From positions 62,001-126,000 of the forward strand of contig JANQOK010000008.1 in NCBI GenBank assembly GCA_028289645.1: 64,000 nt of DNA, written 5' to 3'. Made by a program: the position numbers and the translations under genes. The DNA is from Anderseniella sp. Lineage in GTDB: Bacteria > Pseudomonadota > Alphaproteobacteria > Rhizobiales > Aestuariivirgaceae. The notes beneath the pieces were generated by a model. It was not told where the DNA came from. It did not search any database and saw nothing but the letters and a program-made list of their open reading frames with translations. Below, piece after piece: positions 54,183-62,483 of the stretch. Position 1 is the stretch's first letter. Each line of letters starts with the position of its first letter.

Positions 54183-56228
54183 ATGGCAGACGGCGGACGC
54201 AGCGATGCACTTATCGTATTCACGCCCTCAGGCAAGCGCGGGCGCTTTCCGATAGGCACCCCGGTTCTGCAGGCTGCCCGCGCCCTCGGCGTAGACATTG
54301 ACAGCGTATGCGGCGGCCGCGCCATCTGCGGGCGCTGCCAGGTCACCCCGTCAATCGGTGATTTTGCCAAGCATGGCATTTCCTCAAAACCAGAACACCT
54401 GGGCCCGGTCACCAGTGTGGAAATCCGATACAATGAAAAGCGCGGCCTGAAAGCCGACCGCAGGCTGTCGTGCCAGACCCTCATGCAGGGTGACTGCGTG
54501 GTGGATGTGCCGCCTGAAAGCCAGGTGCACAAGCAGGTTGTGCGCAAGCGCGCCGAGGTGCGCGACATCAAACTCGATCCGATCACCAAGCTTTACTACA
54601 TCGTGGTCGATGAACCGGACATGCATCACCCCTCCTCCGATCTGGAGCGGGTCTACAATGCACTCAAAGCGCAATGGGGCATTGATCATGTCACCTGCGA
54701 CCTGGCCATCATGCAGGCGCTGCAGACCGCTCTGCGCAAAGGGGACTGGCGCATCACGGTTGCCGTCCACAGCCGCATGGCGAGCAGGGTTGCCAGGATC
54801 ACGGCGATCTGGCCGGGATTTCACGACCGCGCCTACGGCATGGCCGTTGATGTCGGCTCCACCACGATCGCAGCCCATCTCTGCGACCTGTCAACCGGCG
54901 AGATCAAGTCGTCGGCCGGTCTGATGAACCCGCAGATCCGGTTCGGTGAAGACCTGATGAGCCGTGTTTCATACGTGATGATGAACCCCGGCGGCGACAG
55001 GGAAATGACCACGGTCGTGCGTGAAGCCCTGAACGAGCTGGCACGGCAGGTGGCAGGTGAGGCCAACGTCGACCTCGCGGACGTTCTGGAGATTGTGCTG
55101 GTTGGCAATCCGGTCATGCATCACCTGATGCTCGGCATTGACCCGACCGAGCTTGGCGGCGCCCCGTTTGCCCTGGCTACAGGGTTACCGGTCACTCGCC
55201 CAGCGCGTGAATTCGACCTTGAACTCAACAATGGTGCCTATGTCTACGTGCTGCCGTGCATTGCAGGGCACGTCGGCGCGGATACCGCCGGCGTCGTTCT
55301 GTCAGAGAGCCCGCACCTGTCGGAAAAGATGATGCTGGTGGTCGATGTCGGCACCAATGCGGAAATCGTGCTCGGCAACAAGGACCGGGTGCTGGCATGT
55401 TCGTCACCAACCGGACCGGCCTTCGAAGGGGCACAGATCTCGTGCGGCCAGCGGGCTGCTCCCGGCGCTATCGAGCGGCTGCGCATCGATCCGGAAACCC
55501 TGGAACCGCGCTTCAAGGTCATTGGTTGCGACCTATGGTCGGATGAGCCCGGATTTGAAGACGAAATCACCTCTACCGGCGTTACGGGCGTATGCGGTTC
55601 GGCCATCATTGAAGCCGTGGCGGAACTCTACCTGTCCGGCGTGATCAACCAAGACGGCCTGTTTGACGGCGCCATGTCGGCCAGATCACCTCGGGTGATA
55701 CAAACCGGCCGCACCTTTGCATATGTCATCCGTGATGGCGAACCGCTGATCTCCATAACCCAGAACGACGTGCGGGCCATACAGCTGGCCAAGGCGGCCC
55801 TTTACGCCGGCGTGCAGTTGCTGATGGATAAGCTGGAACTTGAAAAAGTCGACACGATCCGCCTCGCCGGCGCGTTTGGCAGCCACATAGACGTGAAGTA
55901 CGCGATGATCCTGGGGCTGATCCCCGACTGCGACCTTGCCCATGTGCATTCTGCCGGCAACGCCGCCGGTACCGGAGCGCGCATTGCGCTGCTGAACACC
56001 GAAGGCCGCGACGAGATTGAAGAAGTGGTCAGGCGCATCGAAAAGATCGAAACGGCGGTGGAACCGATGTTCCAGCAGCACTTTATCGAGGCCATGGCCA
56101 TGCCGCACAAGACGGCCCCGTTCCCCAATCTGGCATCGGTCGTCAACCTGCCGCAGGTCAAGGAGATCACGCCAATCGGCGCTGATGGCAGCGAAGGCCG
56201 CGAACGGCGACGGCGACGGCGCGGGTAA
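54183..56228 (+). CDS. Corrinoid reductive activator, RACo-type ASKHA/ferredoxin protein
   Basis: A protein of 681 residues from the ATG at 54183 (GGGGAGAGG upstream; a TTG at 54153 is open). The N-terminal 2Fe-2S domain has C43, C49, C52 and C97 in the plant-ferredoxin pattern (VCGGRAICGRC). The rest is a DUF4445/ASKHA ATPase with AVDVGSTTIAAHL and VVDVGTNAEIVLG phosphate loops. Such proteins use ATP to reduce inactive Co(II) corrinoid proteins back to Co(I). It completes the set needed for the MttB system except the corrinoid protein itself. The C-terminus ends RERRRRRRG. Confidence 0.87.
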   Translation: MADGGRSDALIVFTPSGKRGRFPIGTPVLQAARALGVDIDSVCGGRAICGRCQVTPSIGDFAKHGISSKPEHLGPVTSVEIRYNEKRGLKADRRLSCQTLMQGDCVVDVPPESQVHKQVVRKRAEVRDIKLDPITKLYYIVVDEPDMHHPSSDLERVYNALKAQWGIDHVTCDLAIMQALQTALRKGDWRITVAVHSRMASRVARITAIWPGFHDRAYGMAVDVGSTTIAAHLCDLSTGEIKSSAGLMNPQIRFGEDLMSRVSYVMMNPGGDREMTTVVREALNELARQVAGEANVDLADVLEIVLVGNPVMHHLMLGIDPTELGGAPFALATGLPVTRPAREFDLELNNGAYVYVLPCIAGHVGADTAGVVLSESPHLSEKMMLVVDVGTNAEIVLGNKDRVLACSSPTGPAFEGAQISCGQRAAPGAIERLRIDPETLEPRFKVIGCDLWSDEPGFEDEITSTGVTGVCGSAIIEAVAELYLSGVINQDGLFDGAMSARSPRVIQTGRTFAYVIRDGEPLISITQNDVRAIQLAKAALYAGVQLLMDKLELEKVDTIRLAGAFGSHIDVKYAMILGLIPDCDLAHVHSAGNAAGTGARIALLNTEGRDEIEEVVRRIEKIETAVEPMFQQHFIEAMAMPHKTAPFPNLASVVNLPQVKEITPIGADGSEGRERRRRRRG

Positions 56229-56340
56229 CCCCACCTGCGACAATGTCTGCTGACACTTACCCTCTTGCGCACGGCACATTTCCTGTCAGAGTCAGTACAG
56301 GGACAGCTTACCTATTACCAAAGGCGCGGGAGGTCACGGC

Positions 56341-57189
56341 ATGCCATTGACCAAGCAGAAGGCGGAGCACTTCGAACAACTTCACGGACGTGAAGACAAG
56401 GTCCTGGTTTTGCCCAATGCCTGGGACAAGGGCTCCGCCCGCATCCTGCAGGCCATGGGGTTCGAAGCCATAGCCACCACCAGCGCCGGATATGCCTTCA
56501 GCGTCGGCAAGCGCGACTGGCCCGGTGAGGTGAGCCGCAAGGAGGCCCTGGAGCACTGTGCGATGATGGTGAAGGCCACCCCCCTGCCCGTTTCGGCCGA
56601 TCTCGAAAACGGCTTTGGCGCCAGGCCGGACACAGTTGCCGAGACAATCCGCCAGGCGGCGGCAACCGGTCTTGCCGGCTGCACCATAGAAGACACCACC
56701 GGCAAGCAGGACGACCCGATTTTCGACTTTACCCACGCGGTGGAGCGCATTACTGCCGCTGTCGAAGCGAGGCGTGCGCTCAAACGCCCATTCATGCTGA
56801 CGGCCAGAGCGGAAAACTTCCTGCACGGCAGGCCGGATCTGGACGACACGATTTCCCGCCTGATTGCCTTTGAGGCAGCCGGCGCAGACGTGCTTTATGC
56901 GCCCGGCCTGGCTTCCATCGAAGACATCGAGCGGGTGTGTGAAGCGGTAAACAAGCCGGTCAATGTGGTGATCGGCACCGCGGCGGCGCACTTCACCATG
57001 ACCGACCTGCTGGAGTGCGGCGTGCGCCGCGTGTCCACCGGGTCATCTTTTGCCCGGGCAGCGATCGGCGGGTTCCTGCAGGCCGCGCGCGAGGTGCGTG
57101 ACAAGGGCACATTTGAGTATGCCCAGTATGCGGCGAGCTTTTCCGAAATCGACGATCTGCTGGCAACGGCCAAACAGGCAACCCGCTAA
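56341..57189 (+). CDS. Isocitrate lyase/PEP mutase superfamily protein
   Basis: A TIM-barrel protein of 282 residues. LPNAWDKGSARILQAMGF and VSADLENGFG are the metal and substrate stretches, and GCTIEDTTGKQDDPIF stands where PEP mutase has its EDK motif. The usual phosphonate-making mutase residues are not clear, so this is more likely a member with lyase or decarboxylase activity on a 2-oxo or 2-hydroxy acid. GGGAGGT precedes the ATG. It lies downstream of the RACo gene, 112 bases away, and overlaps the HCCA-isomerase gene tail to tail. Confidence 0.72.
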   Translation: MPLTKQKAEHFEQLHGREDKVLVLPNAWDKGSARILQAMGFEAIATTSAGYAFSVGKRDWPGEVSRKEALEHCAMMVKATPLPVSADLENGFGARPDTVAETIRQAAATGLAGCTIEDTTGKQDDPIFDFTHAVERITAAVEARRALKRPFMLTARAENFLHGRPDLDDTISRLIAFEAAGADVLYAPGLASIEDIERVCEAVNKPVNVVIGTAAAHFTMTDLLECGVRRVSTGSSFARAAIGGFLQAAREVRDKGTFEYAQYAASFSEIDDLLATAKQATR

Positions 57190-57797
57190 CCGGCGAGCGC
57201 CCGCTCCAGGTAGTCCAGCCGGTCCTGGCCGTAGAACATCTCCTCGTCGACGAAGTAAGTCGGCGCTCCGATCACGCCGCGGATAACCGCTTCGGTGCAA
57301 TTGCGCATCAACTCGGCCTGGGTTGCATCCGACATGGCCTCGGCAATCAGGGCGCCGGGATTCTTGAAGCCGGCAGTCGTGACCAGTTCGGCGACGACCG
57401 CCTCATCGGCGATATCACGGTCATGCAGCCAGAGTGCCTCCAGCACCTCAACGCTCAACCTGTCCACATCGCCCTCTTCACCGCGCAGCACCGCGTTCTG
57501 CCCGGCGATGACGATGCCGGACGGCAGTTCAACCGGCCCCATGTGATGCACCGGTTCGCGCAACAGCGGTATGCCGAGATGAGCAGCAGTGCGCAGCGCA
57601 TCGTGCATCGCGTAGTTGCGCAGGATGGCCGGGCGTTTGTGAAACGGCGTCGACTTCAGCGGCTTCATTGTCTCTGACAACAGGATCGGCCGGTGCAGTA
57701 TGCGGCGCTTGTATTTCGCCGCCAGCGCGTTAAGCCTGGCTGCGCCCAGCAGTGTGAAGTTCGAACGGGTGGAGTAGTAGTAATCGATAGTTTGCAT
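57186..57797 (-). CDS. 2-hydroxychromene-2-carboxylate isomerase (DsbA family)
   Basis: A thioredoxin-fold protein of 203 residues. DYYYSTRSNFTLLGAARL is the N-terminal glutathione/substrate region, and GVIGAPTYFVDEEMFYGQDRLDYLERAL is the conserved C-terminal part, with the GAPTYF pattern shared by HCCA isomerases and kappa-class glutathione transferases. Members isomerise naphthalene-derived intermediates or conjugate glutathione. It stands apart from any aromatic pathway here, so the physiological role is open. A perfect 16-base palindrome lies 85 bases upstream of its start. Confidence 0.75.
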   Translation of the reverse strand: MQTIDYYYSTRSNFTLLGAARLNALAAKYKRRILHRPILLSETMKPLKSTPFHKRPAILRNYAMHDALRTAAHLGIPLLREPVHHMGPVELPSGIVIAGQNAVLRGEEGDVDRLSVEVLEALWLHDRDIADEAVVAELVTTAGFKNPGALIAEAMSDATQAELMRNCTEAVIRGVIGAPTYFVDEEMFYGQDRLDYLERALAG

Positions 57798-57881
57798 TGT
57801 CTGGAGATGTCCTGGGTGGAGGCTGGTGTTGGGGCCGGCATGGTGTCACGGGCGGCTGCATCCTTCAATCGTCAAGTCAAA

Positions 57882-57897
57882 CACACGGGCCCGTGTG
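57882..57897. promoter_or_regulatory. Perfect 16-base GC palindrome upstream of the HCCA isomerase gene
   Basis: CACACGGGCCCGTGTG is fully self-complementary and lies in the 290-base divergent gap between the HCCA-isomerase gene (start 57797, minus) and the GF/GY-rich protein gene (start 58088, plus). It could be a regulator site for either. No adjacent regulator gene identifies the binding protein. Confidence 0.35.
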
Positions 57898-58087
57898 GCG
57901 CTGTTCACCCAGTCTCCCGGGCAAGTGATGCGGCTTGATTTCCCAATCCGGGCATGAGGGGCGTAGCGTTCAGTCAATAGAACTGGCGAGACCTCTCAAT
58001 GTTTTCCGGCCAGGCGTTGATCATACCTGACAGGACTGCAGCGGGCCCCTTGCCGGATTGCCCAGAACCGAAAAGGAGCAATTGCTC

Positions 58088-58465
58088 ATGTTTAAACTGA
58101 CAAACTCGACGACCATAAACGGCCTGGCAATGGCAGGTGCGCTTGTCTTTGCAGCCATGGCGTCCACACCAGCGTCGGCGGCCCCCATACCAGGCGCAGC
58201 CTTTGCCCAATCCGGCCTCGAAGCACCGGCAGGAAAGGTAACCAAGGCGCATTTGCGCAAACGCGGCTTCCGGTCGCGCAGGTTCGGCCACAGACGGTTT
58301 GGCCACCGCCGAGGCTTCGGCAGCCGCGGCTTTGGCTTCGGTCGCTATGGATACTATGGATCGCCTTACTTCTATCGCGGTCACGGCCTGCGCAGAGGTT
58401 ACGGTTACCGTGGATATGGCTTTCGCCGCGGTTTCGGCAGAGGTCCGGTCAGCGGCGGCAGATAA
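58088..58465 (+). CDS. Small secreted Gly/Arg/Tyr/Phe-rich protein
   Basis: A protein of about 125 residues from the ATG at 58088 (AAGGAG upstream); an upstream TTG is open. A signal peptide is seen near LAMAGALVFAAMASTPASAA. The second half is built of short repeats such as RRFGHRRFGHRRGFG, GYYGSPYFYRGHG and RGYGYRGYGFRRGFGRG. Such basic, aromatic, low-complexity tails occur in alphaproteobacterial envelope proteins of unknown function; a surface or adhesive role is a guess. It is closed by a perfect bidirectional hairpin. Confidence 0.6.
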   Translation: MFKLTNSTTINGLAMAGALVFAAMASTPASAAPIPGAAFAQSGLEAPAGKVTKAHLRKRGFRSRRFGHRRFGHRRGFGSRGFGFGRYGYYGSPYFYRGHGLRRGYGYRGYGFRRGFGRGPVSGGR

Positions 58466-58538
58466 ACCATATCGAACTATCGTTCATGGTGACAATGCAC
58501 GGCCTCAACAGACAACCTGATTGAGGACCGGAACGGGG

Positions 58539-58577
58539 GAATGACGCGGTGACACCTAACCGGTCACCGCGTCATTC
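58539..58577. terminator. Bidirectional hairpin terminator
   Basis: GAATGACGCGGTGAC and GTCACCGCGTCATTC form a perfect 15-base-pair stem with a 9-base loop. It lies between the convergent Gly-rich protein gene and the DedA-type gene, ending right at the latter's stop codon. Confidence 0.8.
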
Positions 58578-59000
58578 TTATATGCCTGCGGCGAGCCACA
58601 ACAACACGGCATACCGCGCGGTCTTGGCAATCGCCACGATGATCATGAAAACCATGAACGGCGTACGCAGCAGGCCCGCTATGACTGTCAATGGATCGCC
58701 CACGAACGGCATCCAGCTCAGCAGCAGGGACCACACACCCCAGCGGGCGTACCAGCTTTCCGCCCGTTGCAGCTGTTTGGAGCTGGCCGGAAACCAGGAA
58801 CGGTCACGCAAGTTAGAGGCGAACCGGCCGAGCGCCCAGTTCACACATGCGCCCAGCGTGTTGCCGACACTGGCTACGGTCAGCAGCACCAAGTTGGTTG
58901 CCTCGCCATTTGCCTGCATCACCAGTAATACCGCTTCGGACTGGGCCGGAAAGATCGTGGCAGCCAGGAAGGCCGATCCGAACAGTATCAGTAAATCCAA
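58578..59000 (-). CDS. YqaA/DedA-family membrane protein
   Basis: A small membrane protein of 140 residues with about four helices. FPAQSEAVLLVMQANG and NTLGACVNWALGRFA carry the DedA/SNARE-associated Golgi-type motifs, here in the short YqaA form. DedA proteins are linked to membrane lipid transport and proton-driven drug tolerance, but YqaA itself is poorly characterised. It starts 5 bases after the stop of the SBP_bac_3 gene. Confidence 0.8.
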   Translation of the reverse strand: MDLLILFGSAFLAATIFPAQSEAVLLVMQANGEATNLVLLTVASVGNTLGACVNWALGRFASNLRDRSWFPASSKQLQRAESWYARWGVWSLLLSWMPFVGDPLTVIAGLLRTPFMVFMIIVAIAKTARYAVLLWLAAGI

Positions 59001-59005
59001 CTGAA

Positions 59006-59728
59006 CTATCCCGGCTGCCAGTTGGCCACGAGGTCAATCTCGGCATCGCTGAACCCGAAACCTGCCATCATCCGGCGGTGCTCCGGCGACCCAAGACAAT
59101 CAGCCAGCACAGCGTCTACCTGTCGGCGTAGTGTCTCGTCCCCGATGTTGAAGGCAAATGAACCGAAGGCTGGCTGTTTCTCGCTGGCAGGTACCACGAC
59201 CACATCCATGTCCAGTTCCGGATGCCGCTCGAGAAAGCCGGTGTGGGCGCGGGCTACGCTTGCATAGCTGTCCGCTTCGCCGTCACGCACCGCGTGACAG
59301 GCCTGGGTGTAAGTCTCGAAAATCAGGATGCGATCGTCCGGCACGCCAAATTCCACCGCCGAGCGATGCTGGAACTGATCCCTGATCACCGCCAGCCGGC
59401 AGGTTTCGCAGGCCGCCACGGACCGATAACCCGACAAGCCCAGAGGATTGCCGGCTGCAACGAGCAACCCGTCCGGCAGCGCCCAGACCGGCCGACTGAA
59501 CGCCGCGATCCGGCGGCGTTCTTCGGTTGCAAACAAACCCGTGGTCATGCGCCAGCGACCATCTGCTACGCCCGGCAGCAACTCGGCGAACTCCGCTTCG
59601 ACCGGCTCGAACGACCCTGCCCCGACGGCTTCGAACACCATCCTGGCCAGCTCGACATCACATCCGGTCACCGTTCCGTCCTCCCGTCTGTGGTTGAACG
59701 GCGGTTCGATCAGGTAGGCAAATTTCAT
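59006..59728 (-). CDS. SBP_bac_3-type binding domain protein, no signal peptide
   Basis: A protein of 240 residues with the amino-acid ABC receptor fold: CDVELARMVFEAVGAG, then FATEERRRIAAFSRPVW and the late SFAFNIGDETLRRQVDAVLADC. It lacks a signal peptide, since it begins MKFAYLIEPPFNHR within the first beta strand. It would therefore stay in the cytoplasm unless a start upstream was missed. Such orphan domains may sense a ligand rather than feed a transporter. It follows mttB2 on the same strand with a 64-base gap, so a methylated-amine or betaine ligand is a reasonable guess. Confidence 0.65.
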   Translation of the reverse strand: MKFAYLIEPPFNHRREDGTVTGCDVELARMVFEAVGAGSFEPVEAEFAELLPGVADGRWRMTTGLFATEERRRIAAFSRPVWALPDGLLVAAGNPLGLSGYRSVAACETCRLAVIRDQFQHRSAVEFGVPDDRILIFETYTQACHAVRDGEADSYASVARAHTGFLERHPELDMDVVVVPASEKQPAFGSFAFNIGDETLRRQVDAVLADCLGSPEHRRMMAGFGFSDAEIDLVANWQPG

Positions 59729-59792
59729 GAAGCGGTCCGGTCTGTCGGTTCTGAGACAGTACAGAATGCGCGATGGCGGTCCGCCAGGTCAA

Positions 59793-61358
59793 TCAGAAGT
59801 CGGTCGGCGCACCGCCCTGTTCGGTGCGCCGGGCCACAAAGGCGTCGAGTTCTTCTTCAATGGCAGGATCAATCGGCGGTTTCTGGTACGTTTCCAGCAC
59901 CTGTTTCAAAATGCCTTGCGCCTTGTCACTGGCGTGCGGAGAGCCTGCTGACTGCCATTGTTCGAAATTGCGCCAGTCCGAAATCATCGGTGAAAAAAAC
60001 GCACTCTGATAGCGCGCCATGGTGTGGGCACACCCGAAGAAATGCCCGCCGGGCCCGACCTCTGCCATCGCATCCAGCCCCAGAGCATCATGGCTCAGAT
60101 CCAGCGGCTGCAGGAATGCCTTCACCATCTGTATCAGGTCACAGTCGAGCACAAACTTTTCCAGCGATGCGACCAGTCCCCCCTCCATCCAGCCTGCGCC
60201 GTGCATCACCAGGTTGCCGCCGCCCATGGTGACACCCCACAGTGAAAACACGCTCTCATAGGCGGCCTGAGCGTCCAGGGCATTGGCGGCACATGTGTTC
60301 GAGGTGCGATACGGAATGCCATAACGGCGCGCCAGTTGCCCGCCGATGATGGCTGCCTTCATGTACTCCGGTGTCCCGAATGCCGGCGCCCCGGACTTCA
60401 TGTCGACATTGGATGTGAACCCGCCATAGATCGCCGGTGCGCCCGGGCGCACCAACTGGGTGAGTGCGATGCCGGCAAGGGCTTCCGCATTCTGCTGCAC
60501 CAGGGCGCCGGCAACGGTAACCGGCGCCATGGCGCCGGACAGGGTGAACGGGGTGATGCAGACAATCTGGTTTCTGCGCGCCATCTCGATCACCCCGAGC
60601 AACATGGGCTCGTCCATCTTCAACGGTGAATTGGTGTTGATGATGGTGAAAAGCGAGGGCTCGGTTTCCAGTTGTTCGTCGCTGATGCCACGGGCGATGC
60701 GCGCGATTTCAATGCCGTCGCGAATCCGTTCGAGGCCAAGCGAGTAGGCATGGAACGGCTTTTCTGTCATCAGCGCCATGTCTTTCAGTGCCACGAGATG
60801 GCGGACAGACGCATGAACATCGATCGGCTCGACCGGATACCCCGATATAAAATCGATGCAGTTGAAACTCTGGGCGAGTTTCAGGAAGCGCCGGTAGTCT
60901 TCCAGGTTGCCCGGACGGCGGCCGTGCTCAAGGTCGGAGGAATTTGGCGCAGAGCCGACGGTGCCGAATGCCAGCCAGCCATCGCCGATCTGAATTGTGT
61001 TGTTCGGGTTGCGGGCATGGAAGGTAAACTGCGACGGCACGGTTGCTATCGCATCCGTGATCACTTCGCCGGGAATGCGCACCCGCTCCCCATCAATACT
61101 GGCGCCAGCCTGCGCAAAATAGTCACGCGCTTCAGGCAGCATGACATCAATGCCAATGGTCTGCAGCACATCCAGCGACGCCAGATGCAGGCTTTCCAGT
61201 TCGTCGTCGGAGACGATGCGCGCCGGGTCCATCATCAGCCTGGCCTGGCCAGATGGCTGCTGCGCTAACGTGGCCTGCCCCGCATCGGCGGCGGCGGCAC
61301 GGCGGACATTGCCGCGTCTGCGCGACTTGCGTGCGCCTGGCTCGATTGCTTCGCTCAT
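59793..61358 (-). CDS. MttB-family methyltransferase 2 (non-pyrrolysine)
   Basis: A protein of 521 residues, paralogous to mttB1 over its whole length: both have a LACNxxxx-like GPGxHxxGCxHT region (here GPGGHFFGCAHTMARY), the EPIDVHASVRHLVALKD stretch and an Arg-rich N-terminus (SRRRGNVRR at 12-20). No internal UAG. It should demethylate a quaternary amine onto a corrinoid protein; the substrate differs or is unknown. Its ATG overlaps the LysR stop by 4 bases, so that regulator probably controls it. Confidence 0.87.
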   Translation of the reverse strand: MSEAIEPGARKSRRRGNVRRAAAADAGQATLAQQPSGQARLMMDPARIVSDDELESLHLASLDVLQTIGIDVMLPEARDYFAQAGASIDGERVRIPGEVITDAIATVPSQFTFHARNPNNTIQIGDGWLAFGTVGSAPNSSDLEHGRRPGNLEDYRRFLKLAQSFNCIDFISGYPVEPIDVHASVRHLVALKDMALMTEKPFHAYSLGLERIRDGIEIARIARGISDEQLETEPSLFTIINTNSPLKMDEPMLLGVIEMARRNQIVCITPFTLSGAMAPVTVAGALVQQNAEALAGIALTQLVRPGAPAIYGGFTSNVDMKSGAPAFGTPEYMKAAIIGGQLARRYGIPYRTSNTCAANALDAQAAYESVFSLWGVTMGGGNLVMHGAGWMEGGLVASLEKFVLDCDLIQMVKAFLQPLDLSHDALGLDAMAEVGPGGHFFGCAHTMARYQSAFFSPMISDWRNFEQWQSAGSPHASDKAQGILKQVLETYQKPPIDPAIEEELDAFVARRTEQGGAPTDF

Positions 61359-62287
61359 CGGTCAACCGCCTCCCTTGCCGCTGCCGGGATGTCGTCATCG
61401 GCAGACACCTGCTCGACCAGCCAGTCCTCAAACAATCTTACCTTCGGCAGCAGGCGGTCGGTTGCGCGGCATGCAAACGTCCACCAGTGCTGGTGCGGCA
61501 CCGCCAGGTCAATTGGCTGCACCAGTCTGCCGGAGGCCAGTTCATCGCGCGCGTAAGGCCCGATGGTCATGGCTATGCCCTGCCCTGCGACTGCGGCCTC
61601 CTGGGCCAGCAGATAGCTATCGAACGCGAGTGTGCTGGACAGCTTGGTCTCACCCAGTCCGGCCGCCTTGAGCCACAGGCGCCAGTCTTCCTCGCCGGAA
61701 TAGACGTAGAGCAGCTTGTGCCGCAGCAAATCCTGGGCGGTGGCGATGGTGCCGACACGAGCCAGGTAATCCGGCGAACACACTGGCGTCAGGTAGGAGC
61801 GGAACAGGTTACGGTAATGATGGCTGTCACTGCGCTTGCGGGCCAGAATTATGGCAACATCCGCATTGTCAGCGTCGAAATCCCAGTGAAAATACGATGT
61901 GGACAGCCGAACCCGCATATTGGGATGGCGCCGCTCAAAATCGTGCAGGCGCGGCAGCAGCCATTTCATCGCCACGGTGACGTAGACCTGCACCGTCAGT
62001 TCGTTGCCGGACGCGCGCGGCCGGATGACCTGAGTCTGGCTTTCAATCTGGTCAAACGCTTCGCGCACGGCGGGAAAGTATATCTGGCCGGGACCGGACA
62101 GCTCGGCACGCTTGCCGTCACGTGAAAACAGATCCACGCCGAGACCTTCTTCCAGCGCCTTGATCTGGTGGCTGATCGCCGACCTGGTGAGCCCCAACTC
62201 ATCCGCTGCGCGGCGAAAGCTGCCCAGCCTCGCTGCAGCCTCAAACGCTGTCAGAGCGCGCAAGGGCGGTAGGTTTCGCTTGGTCAC
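61355..62287 (-). CDS. LysR-family regulator, GcvA-like
   Basis: A regulator of 310 residues. The N-terminal winged helix (LRALTAFEAAARLGSFRRAADELGLTRSAISHQIKALEE) is near the GcvA/AmpR type, and the C-terminal periplasmic-like effector domain follows. It begins with GTG at 62287 and overlaps mttB2 by 4 bases; mttB3 is divergent, 196 bases away. The shared promoter region makes it the probable activator of both mttB2 and mttB3, perhaps in response to a methylated amine. Confidence 0.87.
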   Translation of the reverse strand: MTKRNLPPLRALTAFEAAARLGSFRRAADELGLTRSAISHQIKALEEGLGVDLFSRDGKRAELSGPGQIYFPAVREAFDQIESQTQVIRPRASGNELTVQVYVTVAMKWLLPRLHDFERRHPNMRVRLSTSYFHWDFDADNADVAIILARKRSDSHHYRNLFRSYLTPVCSPDYLARVGTIATAQDLLRHKLLYVYSGEEDWRLWLKAAGLGETKLSSTLAFDSYLLAQEAAVAGQGIAMTIGPYARDELASGRLVQPIDLAVPHQHWWTFACRATDRLLPKVRLFEDWLVEQVSADDDIPAAAREAVDR

Positions 62288-62483
62288 GTTGATTCACCCT
62301 GTTGAAGTAAAAGCCGGTCAAACACGGCAATATTGACCCGAAAATGCAAATCAGCAACCAGAAAGCGCACGATCACGGTGAAAAATTCTCAACTTCCAAT
62401 GAGAACTATGCGCTTTCCAAGATTCATCGAAACGCGCACACTGATGTCAAACAGAACAACACCCCAGTCGAGGAAACCCGGGC

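Noticed and set aside
39359-57189. A phosphonate biosynthesis or degradation pathway from the PhnW-like and PEP-mutase-family genes
   Set aside because: The PhnW-like protein lacks the PLP lysine, the PEP-mutase-family protein lacks a clear EDK motif, the genes are 16 kb apart, and no phosphonate genes flank either.
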